Of a DNA stretch of 16,372 bases, positions 1 to 10,300 are shown piece after piece (within the stretch, counting starts at the first letter, position 1; every line of letters starts with the position of its first letter). The stretch comes from Fibrobacter sp. (GTDB lineage Bacteria; Fibrobacterota; Fibrobacteria; Fibrobacterales; Fibrobacteraceae). The position numbers and the translations under genes are program-made. The stretch lies in assembly GCA_017520105.1 (NCBI GenBank), contig JAFWRL010000115.1, forward strand, positions 1-16,372. Reading direction: 5' to 3'. The notes under the pieces were generated by a model, which was not told where the DNA came from, did no database searches, and saw only the letters and a list, made by a program, of their open reading frames with translations.

Positions 1-3000
1 CCGATGTTAGCAAAGGTATGCTAGCATTCGCACTTAAATTGAACGATTTCGAGCCATCCTGATTGAAGCTAAACGAGGCATTGGCTCCGAAATCGCCGAT
101 TTCCGCGGCTGCTCCAAAACCGAAACTCCAGCCGTGCGACTGATCGTAGCCAATCACAAGACCAAGACCAAACGCCCACAAGCCGGTCGGATCGATATAA
201 TTCAGTGGGTCACCACCGTAGCTGTAGGGATTCGCAAATTGCCCCGCCGGGTCCGGCGATATCCACATACCGAAGAACGGATCATAATAGCGAGCACCGA
301 AGTAGTACTTATCGTGCTCGCCATCGAACTTCTTACCTTGCCAGCGTTCGTCACCGTCGGACGTGTAACGGGCAAGGTCAATCGACATGCCGTACGGGCG
401 GTAGCCAAACGCACTCTTGAGACCAGTCTTGTTCGCATAGCCTCGGATACTGCCCTGCAGGTCCTTCACCGGGAAAAGCGCCTCGCCGGTCAGGCCCGTG
501 CGGCAACCGCCACCGAGAAGGTCTATACGGGTAAGCGTCAAATCATCCGAATGGTACTGACCAGAATACGTATATTGACCAATTCCTGAATACGTCACTT
601 CGGTCTTATGGTACGGAGCTCCGACAACAAACTTTGTCCAGATTCGCTGTCCGCCCTCGTCGTATGCCATGTCCGTATAGCCGATTTGACCATTGAGGTT
701 GGCGTCGCCCTGGACTTCATCATACGTTGAATTCACAGGGTCATCCGAGAACAGCCTCACCCTGCTCGGCAAGCCAAGGGCGTTTATCGTATATGTGTTC
801 TTCGAGTTCTTGTCAAGCCACACGTTGCCGGACGGGTCATAGACGTAGAACGCAGTCGTAGTACCGCCTACCGTCATCGCAAGCGGTCTGAAATGGTCAT
901 TGTCGTAAGTGTAGGCGATTGTCGTATCACCCTCATTCTTGGACGTAAGGCGACCGAGTCCGTCGTAGCCATAGACTCCGCTACCGATGTTACCGTTATC
1001 GGTCGTATATCCTGTCAGACGTCCTTGCTTGTCGTACGAATAGCTTTCGTCAGAGCTGTATCCGTCCCACACGTGTCGTGCAGTCGCCAGGCGACCTGCA
1101 AAGACTGAGGGATACGTCGCCGTTTCTGAATAAAGGGTCTTGCCAGCAGCATCCTTGTATGAAACACGTGTCGTGCGTCCATAGACGTCCTTTGCGTACG
1201 TCATGTCATAGACATGGTCGCCCTTGTCGAAGTAGGCCTTCTTCGAGACCGTACCCGCATCGGTGCGGTCAACACGCATGAGGCTGTCGCCGCCTTCGAG
1301 CACCGACTTCAGACGGCCCAGATTGTCATAGTCGTACGTGAGCGCAGATATCGGGCTCCAGGAGCCGTTCTTCCACTCGGCGGTCTCCGTCGTGGAAAGT
1401 TCGCCGGACACGTTGTAAGTAAAGGAAGCCTGCGTGGCAGGAGCGCCTTCCAGCCCGTAAATGGTCCACTGCTTGACTTTTTGCCCCAGGCGATTGTACG
1501 AGGACATCTTGAGGCTGTTCGCCCTGATTGCAATATCGGAACGCACGCGGCTGCCGTCGTAGGACGCGACCGCCCCCACGTCATTCGGCAAAACACCCTC
1601 CATCTCGTCGAGGACGCCCTGCAACAAAGCCATATCTGTCGTAACGCCAGTGGACAAAAGTTCTCCTACCGTAGGCTTTCCGTAAAAGTTCTCCGAAAGA
1701 ATATACAATTTGTCGTCGGGGACGGCGGTGGCGGAATCCGTGAAGGAATGCCCGCAGCGCACCTCGCCGGTCTTCGTGACCTTGCCCTTGCCATCGTACT
1801 CGATCGTGGAGAAGTAGTTTCCACTGCAGCCCAGTTTCACGGACATTGCCTGCTGGCGGGCATCGCGGGTGAAACGGACGTGATCGTCATCGTCGTACAT
1901 ACTTACGACAGTACCCTTGTCCGGTGTCGTTACAGTCTTGACACGACCAGCGGCATCGTAGGTGTAGGTCGTGGCAAGACCGAACGTTCCACCATCCACG
2001 GAAACATCCGTAAAATCCACCTGATTGTCCGAATTGTAGTGGGTCCTCGAAATGACGACATGGTCGCCAGACTTTGCCCAGGCGTAAAGGATGTTGCCGT
2101 TCGCGTCGAATATCTGCTGCGTGAACACGCCCTCCATGGAACGATTCACGACAAGTTTGAAACTATACTCGGTCCAATTTTCGACATCTACATCCTCGTT
2201 AGCAATAATCTTTTTCGCCGTCACATACTTTTCGGTAAGAACCTTCTCGTTAAGTTGCTCCTCAGAAAGAAAATTCGAATAATCGGATGTATTTAGGGGA
2301 ATCGTCCACTGCATTGCCGAATTCTGACTTTTCGCATACGATGCTTCTGCCACACCAGAAACGTCCTTCGTCACGCCGTTATCCTCGCCGTAGTGGTAAT
2401 CTTCCTTGGCATACGGGACACCAAAGGCCTGCTGTTTGTCTAAATCATCGTCGCCATTGTGGTAAGCCGAGGATTTCACGATGCACTGCTTGCAGTACAT
2501 GTCCTCATAGGCAAACGAGTTCTTCGACGAGAGATAAGACAGCGGCGCGAACTCGACATTTCCGAAATCGTCAAGGTAAGTCGCATTCACATTGAACTTG
2601 CCGTTCCCGAGGTCAGTCTGAGTCTGCACGACACGACCAAGGCCATCCTTCACGGAGTAGGATTCAAGTTTTCTAGACGCATTTGACGGATCGAGGAATA
2701 CCTCTGCCTTCACGTAGGACGGGTTAACAGCAGGCAAGACTCTGGTTAAACACTTCTTGGACGTGGCGGTCACATAAACATTTCCGGTCAAAGATTCCAA
2801 TGTTAAATCGACCGTTCCATCTCCGGGGAGAGCTACATACTTATTTGGTTCAGCCGAGCCATCATGCTTGTAAACCGTACGCCCATTGATTGTGACCTCA
2901 TCAATCGTATCGCCCGGAGCGGGTACAATCTTGGCATAAAGACTGGAACCATTAATGAATTCATATGGCAGTTTGCCGCCGAAATTGCTTCCCTTCATGT

Positions 3001-4369
3001 AAGCAAGACCGTCAGACTCAAAGAAGAGAGTGTCCGTTTGAGGTTTCAGGAACTGTACAGAACGCGGCTGACGCAACCCGTAGCTTATGTTCTTTATCTG
3101 AATTGCTCTGTTATACGCAGTATCCTTCGCCTGGAACTTGAAGGCGATTGCCTTCGTCATTTCCAAAGACCTCATGTCGGTTCCACGAGTAAGCCATGAC
3201 GTCATATAGGCCACAGGCCATATAACGGAAGTGCCACTGGATGACGTACTAAACTTCTTTTCCTTGGCAATGGGTTTTTCATTAGATAACGGAGGTTTAT
3301 GACTAAAAATATCGTTTTGCCCCAAAGCCGGACCGTCAAGGAAATAGGGATAGTTTGCATCGATGGCCCGATCGATCAAATCGCCGTTATCTTTCCCGAA
3401 GTACCATAAAAAAATCTCGACCGGATTCTGGGCAGTCCTCCCGTCACCATAGCTGATCGACTGGGCCTCAAAAGTTACATAGTTGAAACTGCCGACAACG
3501 GGGTGCTCCCTGGAATGGTCGAAGGCGAAAAGGCCTCCAGCCGCCTTTTGGGGTCCAAAATAGACATCTATGCCGTTTTCACCCTGGTTAAAAAGAACAC
3601 CATTGTCATCGAACGATTTCGCAATCCAGCCCGGACGCAACTGCCCGTTATAAATCAAAGGTTCAGCATGCCAACTAATGATATCCTTGTAACTCGACTC
3701 CACGAGATGCCCGCCATTATAGAGCGCGGGGCTAAAGACATCCTTGTTATTCAACTGAGTCAACGGAGAACTGTGGTATTGTCCGCTATACGCATAGGCG
3801 GCAACGTCATCCCATTCAATCCACGGCTGGAACTGGATTTCGCCATCTGTATAAAAATACACCTGGAAAGATACTGGTTTCTGGAACCCATCGACATTGA
3901 AAGGCCCGATTTCGACAATTGCATACCCTTTTTTAGAATCAATTGCCTGCCATTTCACTTCGATTGTCGACGAGCCGGAAACAGGCTGCATCTGCTTCTT
4001 CGTGGTTTCCAAAAAAGGAACATATCCCCTAGCGCCTTCCGAAAAATCATAATCAGCCGGCACGTGTCCAAGATAGATACGTCCAGTGCTAGTAATCGTC
4101 ACCTCGTCATAGCCAATTCCACCAAACCTGATATTGTTTTCCAAGCGCATCGGGTAGTTCAGGTCCACGTAAAGGAGGGAACCCTCCTCGGGAAAGTTCG
4201 CCGTATTGGAACCATACGAATCCACCCTTTCCCATCCCGGAAGTCCATAATGGACTCCATGATCATCGTAACGCGGTTCCGATAACTGTTCCGGTTCATC
4301 AGCGAATGCAACAGAAACACAGGCGGAGAAAACTACTGCTTGGAAAATGTTTTTGATAAACGTATTCAT
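1..4369 (-). CDS. Secreted RHS repeat-associated core domain protein, C-terminus cut by window edge
   Basis: I translated this frame by hand from the ATG at 4369 to the left edge. It stays open for 1,456 codons with no stop, so the gene is partial at its 3' end. Residues 1-23 are a Sec signal peptide with a likely AFA/DE cleavage after Ala23. Residues 24 to about 350 look like a beta-rich extracellular region I cannot name. Residues about 566-605 (DGLGR..Q, then DDFG) recall the start of Bacteroidota RHS proteins (DUF6443-like). YD-type repeats follow, for example TYDAAGR near 802, YDNLGR near 1014 and YDGLGR near 1135. The RHS core spans about 1357-1396 (FGARYYDP, then SPDPAGQF, then YIDPTG). 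Asp1393 sits in the DPxG motif, which in RHS and TcC proteins marks autoproteolytic release of the tail. The 60 residues beyond DPTGLW are Gly/Ala/Ser-rich and look like short beta-hairpins. The gene starts 12 bases after the stop of the giant upstream gene and is almost certainly co-transcribed. RHS identity is very secure; function (toxin, adhesin or shell) is open. Confidence 0.95.
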   Translation of the reverse strand, partial: MNTFIKNIFQAVVFSACVSVAFADEPEQLSEPRYDDHGVHYGLPGWERVDSYGSNTANFPEEGSLLYVDLNYPMRLENNIRFGGIGYDEVTITSTGRIYLGHVPADYDFSEGARGYVPFLETTKKQMQPVSGSSTIEVKWQAIDSKKGYAIVEIGPFNVDGFQKPVSFQVYFYTDGEIQFQPWIEWDDVAAYAYSGQYHSSPLTQLNNKDVFSPALYNGGHLVESSYKDIISWHAEPLIYNGQLRPGWIAKSFDDNGVLFNQGENGIDVYFGPQKAAGGLFAFDHSREHPVVGSFNYVTFEAQSISYGDGRTAQNPVEIFLWYFGKDNGDLIDRAIDANYPYFLDGPALGQNDIFSHKPPLSNEKPIAKEKKFSTSSSGTSVIWPVAYMTSWLTRGTDMRSLEMTKAIAFKFQAKDTAYNRAIQIKNISYGLRQPRSVQFLKPQTDTLFFESDGLAYMKGSNFGGKLPYEFINGSSLYAKIVPAPGDTIDEVTINGRTVYKHDGSAEPNKYVALPGDGTVDLTLESLTGNVYVTATSKKCLTRVLPAVNPSYVKAEVFLDPSNASRKLESYSVKDGLGRVVQTQTDLGNGKFNVNATYLDDFGNVEFAPLSYLSSKNSFAYEDMYCKQCIVKSSAYHNGDDDLDKQQAFGVPYAKEDYHYGEDNGVTKDVSGVAEASYAKSQNSAMQWTIPLNTSDYSNFLSEEQLNEKVLTEKYVTAKKIIANEDVDVENWTEYSFKLVVNRSMEGVFTQQIFDANGNILYAWAKSGDHVVISRTHYNSDNQVDFTDVSVDGGTFGLATTYTYDAAGRVKTVTTPDKGTVVSMYDDDDHVRFTRDARQQAMSVKLGCSGNYFSTIEYDGKGKVTKTGEVRCGHSFTDSATAVPDDKLYILSENFYGKPTVGELLSTGVTTDMALLQGVLDEMEGVLPNDVGAVASYDGSRVRSDIAIRANSLKMSSYNRLGQKVKQWTIYGLEGAPATQASFTYNVSGELSTTETAEWKNGSWSPISALTYDYDNLGRLKSVLEGGDSLMRVDRTDAGTVSKKAYFDKGDHVYDMTYAKDVYGRTTRVSYKDAAGKTLYSETATYPSVFAGRLATARHVWDGYSSDESYSYDKQGRLTGYTTDNGNIGSGVYGYDGLGRLTSKNEGDTTIAYTYDNDHFRPLAMTVGGTTTAFYVYDPSGNVWLDKNSKNTYTINALGLPSRVRLFSDDPVNSTYDEVQGDANLNGQIGYTDMAYDEGGQRIWTKFVVGAPYHKTEVTYSGIGQYTYSGQYHSDDLTLTRIDLLGGGCRTGLTGEALFPVKDLQGSIRGYANKTGLKSAFGYRPYGMSIDLARYTSDGDERWQGKKFDGEHDKYYFGARYYDPFFGMWISPDPAGQFANPYSYGGDPLNYIDPTGLWAFGLGLVIGYDQSHGWSFGFGAAAEIGDFGANASFSFNQDGSKSFNLSANASIPLLTS

Positions 4370-4375
4370 GATCCT

Positions 4376-4380
4376 CTCCC
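4376..4380 (-). promoter_or_regulatory. Ribosome binding site of the RHS gene
   Basis: GGGAG on the minus strand ends 6 bases before the ATG at 4369. It lies in the 12-base gap directly after the TAA (4384-4382) of the upstream gene. This placement fixes the start and suggests that translation of the two genes is coupled. Confidence 0.7.
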
Positions 4381-4381
4381 C

Positions 4382-7300
4382 TTATTTCAAAGTACTGAAA
4401 GGTTCGACATTAAAGTTGGCGGACCATGCGAATCCTTCGAAGACCGTATGGTCAAAAATCTGCACGGTCGCACGCGGCGCATAGAGGGCGGCCTTCATCT
4501 GCACGTTGTTCCCGATGGAGACATAGTTGCTGGAGCCGACATAGATGAACAGGTCGCCCTTGCCGCCGGAATGGGTCACCCGGCAGAAGTTGGCTATGTT
4601 GAAGCCGTTGGCTATCCAGACGCGCGTCCCCTGCTCGAATTCAAGTTCCACGTACGGGTCTATCCAGAACGAGTCGAAGTAGTAGTCGCCCGCGGCAAAA
4701 TGGACCTTCGACCTTTCGCGGACGATGAAGTTCCTGTAAGTACCCGGAGAAACATTTCGGTTGAGCATGCGTTCCACTATGATATCGGACGTTCCCGTCG
4801 TAAACGGGATCAGCGGCATCGCAGGAACTGCAAGACCGGACTCGTTGACCACGTCGCCGTGCACGGCACCCGCCTGCACCTGCAGGTTACCTCCCAGGCG
4901 GACGGTTCCCACCCGGGCCCTGTTCGCAAGCATCACGTCACCGCCGGAAACGATTTCCTGGTAGGCTTCAGTCTCGACCCCGACTTCCACACGGTTTCCC
5001 GCGGCAAGCGTCCCCGTCACCGAGACCTGGTTGCCGATACGCATATTGCCCGCTGTCAGGAATTTCGCGTAGGCGACATCCTTCACCACGTCGGGTACGT
5101 TTGTGGACAAGGAATCATGGTACGCCATCCCGTTCGACGAACTGGAGGAAATGACGGAGGAGGAACTACCGGGCAGGCAACCCTCGCCTCCGCAGGACGA
5201 CGAGGACATCGTCCAGCACCCTTCGCCATCGCAGGACGAAGAAGACAGGTTCCAGATATCGACCGAGGAACTGGAGCTGCCAGCATCGGACGAGGAACTG
5301 AAGGCCATCTGGTAGATATCGTCGTCGTTGTCGTCGGAACGGGAATAGTTCCATCCTCTCGACGAACTGGATCCCGGATTCACGGAACTGCTGGACCCGA
5401 ACAGGGACATGGTGTCCGGCCTTACGAAGAAGTCCACTACGACGGTATCGCTGTCCGGACTTACGACGAACACATCCTTAGGAATCGGACCCACAAAGGG
5501 AATCGTATCGCCACCGTGATAGACAGTATCCTTCCCCGACAAAGAATCGACGACATGAATCTCCCAGCCGCCGGTCACATGAATATGGACCTTCGCCGTA
5601 TCGGTGCCGGAAGGCCTGGTTAAATCACCGGTTTCGGGAATAAGCGGCGTCACATCGAGCCTGACTGTATCGCCCACCATGTAGCCATTAGACACAAGCG
5701 AATTGCCGTTACCCCACAGGCCCGGATTAGGCCTCGGCTTACGGTACGTATTGAGATAGTACGACAGTTCGGAACCGTCCTTGCCGACAACCCGCAGTTC
5801 CACCCTGTTCAACCGTTCCCCAAGCGAGATACTCGAAGCTGCCGTCGAAGCAGGATTCCTGCTCAAGACAAAGTTGTCATTGACGTAAATTTCTATATGG
5901 TCAACATCGGAAGGAGTACGCAAAGTCGGCTTTACAGACAGCGTACTTTCATAGCCTACATTGAGCGCGTAGTTCAATATATACTGTCTGAACGCGCACG
6001 ACTCGTTCAAGGAATCCGCCCCGAGATCCAGAGCCGATATGCTCAGGTCAACCTTGTCGTTCGCATTGTAGCGCATCGTGACAAGTTTGTCCTTACGGGT
6101 TGCATAACCCGCCTCAAGCCCCTGTTCAAACACGACATACGGATGGGCCTTGTTGTTCTTGACGGCGACGGCCAGATCCGCGGACTTTCCGCTCTGGACG
6201 GGATACGCAAAGGCCGGGTTACCGATAGACAGCCACCTGTTACCGTCATGCATTATGACAGAGATTCTGTTACCATTGGACTTGTTGCCGAACAGGAGAT
6301 ACGGCGTATCACCACGGACCACCAGGTCGAAAAGATCGTCCGGCTGCATGTAGAGCACCCTGTTACGTTCGTCCGCAAGAGTGTTTCCTTTCTTCGCGAC
6401 GGTGATGGAATTGTCCTTGACCGGAATCCAGCGCAGATAGCTGCTGTACGTGACGCCGTCGGCATTCACGTTCTGCTGCTCCGTGGCCTTGAACACGGTA
6501 AGGGCGAGTTCCCCGTAATCGATATCGGCATTCGCTACAGCATTCTGGTCGCCCGCGTCCTCGTCGTCGTCAAACCGTTCATCCGGATGGGTCTTATAGA
6601 CCACGGCCATGAACAGTGACTGTCCGTCGTAGGCGAGTTTCACCGCCTCGGGTTCGTCAATCGCATGCAGATTCGTGCCGTCCCACGAGATGATGTCGCC
6701 TTCATAGCGGGGCTGTCCGGAAATCTTGCTCGGACCAGCCCACACGGCTCTATCGTAAGACGTTTCGGAAGCGTCGTAGAGCCGTTTCACGACAATATAG
6801 TTCGGGGAAAGCCTTACGTTATAATCGACTCCGGCTTCAGTAACGGGGGTGTTGACTTCAAAGTTTTTCACACCGCCGATATAGGCGACATAAAGCTTGC
6901 CGCCGGGACCCGAAACCATATCGAAGGCCTTGTTCCTGAAATCGGAGACGACACCGTCCAGGTAGGAAACGAAATTTCCATGGACAACCTTCAATATCGT
7001 ATCGTTCCCGGAGAAACTGACAGACAGGGTATCCTTGTCATACAAGGGTACCGCCCCGAGATTTTTCCACTGGCTTGACTGGATGTTCCAAATCTTGCTA
7101 TAAAGCATGTCGTCCGCAACACGCCTAGGCATCGTCTTTTGATAGGTCCGGGTCGGGTCCGTCGAATCACGGAGCGTGACCGGGACAACCTTCGACCTCA
7201 CGTCCGCACGGTAGAGCAGAGCCGAGGTATTCCCACTCATGGCAACTTTCAATTCATCGGCGCTGAAGGAATCGTCATTCAGGTCCCTATAGGTATAGTT

Positions 7301-10300
7301 AATACCATCGTCGCTGCCGTAGGTTCTCGGGTACGCAAGCGTCGTCGTTGCGTCATCGGCATCGTTTACTTTCGGAATAAGGCTCAGGCTGTAAATATTG
7401 TTGCCGTTGTTCTTTCCATGTGCAAAGCTGTAGGCAACGGAACGCGCGGCAACAATGGCTTGCGCGGTATTCGTCCAACTGCCCTGGCTAAAATTCGACC
7501 TGTAGATGGAATCGTTACCGTCATTCCTGTAAACAACATTAACAGAATCGTACGGGTTCATGAACTGCGGGATTTCACCATCGGCAAAGCCTCCGATCTG
7601 GCCATATACCACCCAGTCCTTCTTCTTCGTTCCGAACTGGAATGCATAATCCCCTTTCGAATCATCTGCGGTATTGAAAGGAGCTACATCGACAAAAAGC
7701 GTCCATTCCGGATTATCCGTAAACTTGAACGAAATCGGACAAAGCCCGCCGCATGCAGCAGGAATCCATTCCTGTATTTTTTTGTTCTTCCAGTCGGATT
7801 CGCCGCCCTTCACCAGGGCATACCGGACTTCGGGCTTGCTTGCCGTATCGAGCCCCAGTTCAACGTCGATGTCGATTGCGTCAAGGGCGAAGCTCTTCTT
7901 TGAAGACGGGTTGCTGTAAACCTTTCCGTTGACCTTCACAAAGTCAAGATGGTCCTCACCCGTAGCCGTTATCACGCAGCTTCCATCGACAAACGTCTTT
8001 CGGGACGCCAAATAGACGCTACCTTCGTCCGTTTCGGAATAGGACTTGGTCTCACGGCCCATGTCGTCATAGACTACATAGGAACCCACGCCCCTGTCGT
8101 TCACCGTGGTAATAACCTTGTCCCACATGTCATCCCAGAACAGGGCAGAAGACGTGGCATCATACGGGAGGACGCGGACATCCTGGACCCTTATCCCTGA
8201 CGGGGCCGTAGTCGTCATCGTAAACTGAACGGACGCCGTAGTCTGCAGTTTTGAGGTTTCGAACTCAACCAATTGCCAACCTTGGTTCGTCTTGACATTC
8301 TTTTCCAGCACGTTGCTCCCCAGAGATACGCGGACCTTTACGGAATCGTTGTCTTTGGTCTGTACCCATGCAGAAATCCGGTACTCTTTCTGCTGGGGTT
8401 TCTGGATTGTCGCAGAAAGCGCTCCCGATGGAGAAAGCTTGAGCAGCTTCGTCGAGAATCGGCCATACTGGTTGCCCACGTTCCCGTCAACAGCATAACC
8501 AGTTATACCGTCCAAATCTCCGGTAGGCACACAACCCGACCATGTGACTCCATTGACCGGGCCGCAATACTCGCCCGAAAGCATTAAGCCCTCGTCAACG
8601 CCACAGCCGGCTGCGGTACCATAGACCCGACGGGTCAATGGATTCTTGAAAGACGCCATCTTGATCTTCTTCGGACCTTCCTCAGTCTCGATGACGTCGT
8701 CTCCGTTATACACCGAGTTGTACGAGGTGCGTTTCCAGTTGGCGTACGAGGTAGCCGCCCCATTTTTCACGATATGGCTGATACCGCCTTCCACGTCGCT
8801 CTTCGACATCCTCTTCTTTGGAGCCATGCTCCAGGTCGATACGGAACGGAAAATGTTGCCGACAGTGTTCCAGCCGTTCGCGTATGCGGTTACGATACGC
8901 CCCGTGCTGCATTCGCCAATGCAAGAATAGCCACCGGCAACGGCTTCAATCCTGTTCGTATTCCCCAATTTCACATCATAGTCGCTAAGCGGAGAACTCA
9001 GGTCGGACACGTACTTGACAACCTCTTCCGTCGTCTTGGTTCCATTCTTCTTTTTCGTGGACACGACCTGCCCGTTCTTGGAGGAATACCCATAAGTCGT
9101 CGTTTCCTTGGTCGAGCCATTGAACGAGACTTCCTTTGTTACTCGGTCTTGATATACGCTTGCGGGCCAGCCAGATTCACGGTGACGTTCATAGAAGGTC
9201 TGTTTTCTGGACAGAAGCGCAGTACCTTTTTTATCATCGGTATTCGAGCGCCCCCTCTGTGTTTCTATGCAAGAAGAACCAAGTCCGACATTGTATTCGG
9301 TCTTGCCGTTTTTGGTGTATTCACCATCACACAAGGTGCTATGTTTTAACCCCTGACCAAAGGGAAGCGTGACGCTCATTTCCTTGAACAGTGGTGTATT
9401 GTTAGCCTCGTCATAGGCTATCTGATTCTGATTCGTGGTAAAGCTGTATGTATATTCGATGGTCTTGTCAACGACAGGCTCGTAAATGGTTTTCTTTTCC
9501 ACATGGTACGAGTCGTACGAACCGGAGAACGAATTACCGACCTTGTAATAGACGTTCGTCTGGTTCCCGGCAGGAACGGCGAAGGCGTCATCGCCCAGGG
9601 AATAGGCGTCGGCATTGGCCTTGCCCCGAACAGATTCCTCGATCCACTTCTCTCCGTCCCAAATCCATGCTGTATATACTTGATTCTTTTCAATAAACCA
9701 GTCCGTGCCCGTTATGACGTCCTTCTGGTTCATCTTTTCGCCCTTGGAACCGATATAGTCGTAGGTCCACTTCTTGTTTTCCGCGTCCTTCATGTAGTAG
9801 AGATGAAGATAAACGTACTTCTTCACGTCGCACCCCCACCACTTGCACTTCAGACGGCTCTGCCCGGCGACAAAGAAGTCGCTACCGCTAAATCCGGCCC
9901 ACTTCCAGGCCGCAGAGAACCAAGGATCGTCCTGGACCTGGAAATGGCGCTGTTTTTCGCCAGCCTCGGTACTCCATTTTTCCGTATCCCAATAATAGTT
10001 GGTCAGGTAACGCTTGGAGTGGTGACGCACCGTATAGTAGTCCTGCCCGTGGGCCTGCAAGTCCATTGCCGTATATGCGCCGTCGTTGTCGAAGACATCC
10101 TTGTATTCCCGGACCCAGCCGGAACCCGTCCAATGCCAGGCACGGAATCTGGAATCTCCGCCAAAGTAGGCGGACGGTTCCTCTACACCGACAAAATAGC
10201 CGTCTCCCAGGAAATACATGTTTCCGTTGTCTTGGTCCTTATTTCCATAGGTTTCCTGCACAGTACCCTTGCTGTCAAACGTATAGACATATAACTTTAC

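Noticed and set aside
1214..2296. 360-residue plus-strand reading frame (and others at 134-589, 3503-4285, 4340-5623, 5897-6619, 9503-10294)
   Set aside because: All lie exactly codon-opposite the two minus-strand giant genes. They stay open because the sense genes rarely use TTA, CTA or TCA codons. Their translations show no family resemblance and have no ribosome sites that I could see.
5103..5315. Acidic 70-residue plus-strand frame rich in Glu/Asp
   Set aside because: It is the antisense of the Ser-rich linker; the acidic bias follows from reversing serine codons.
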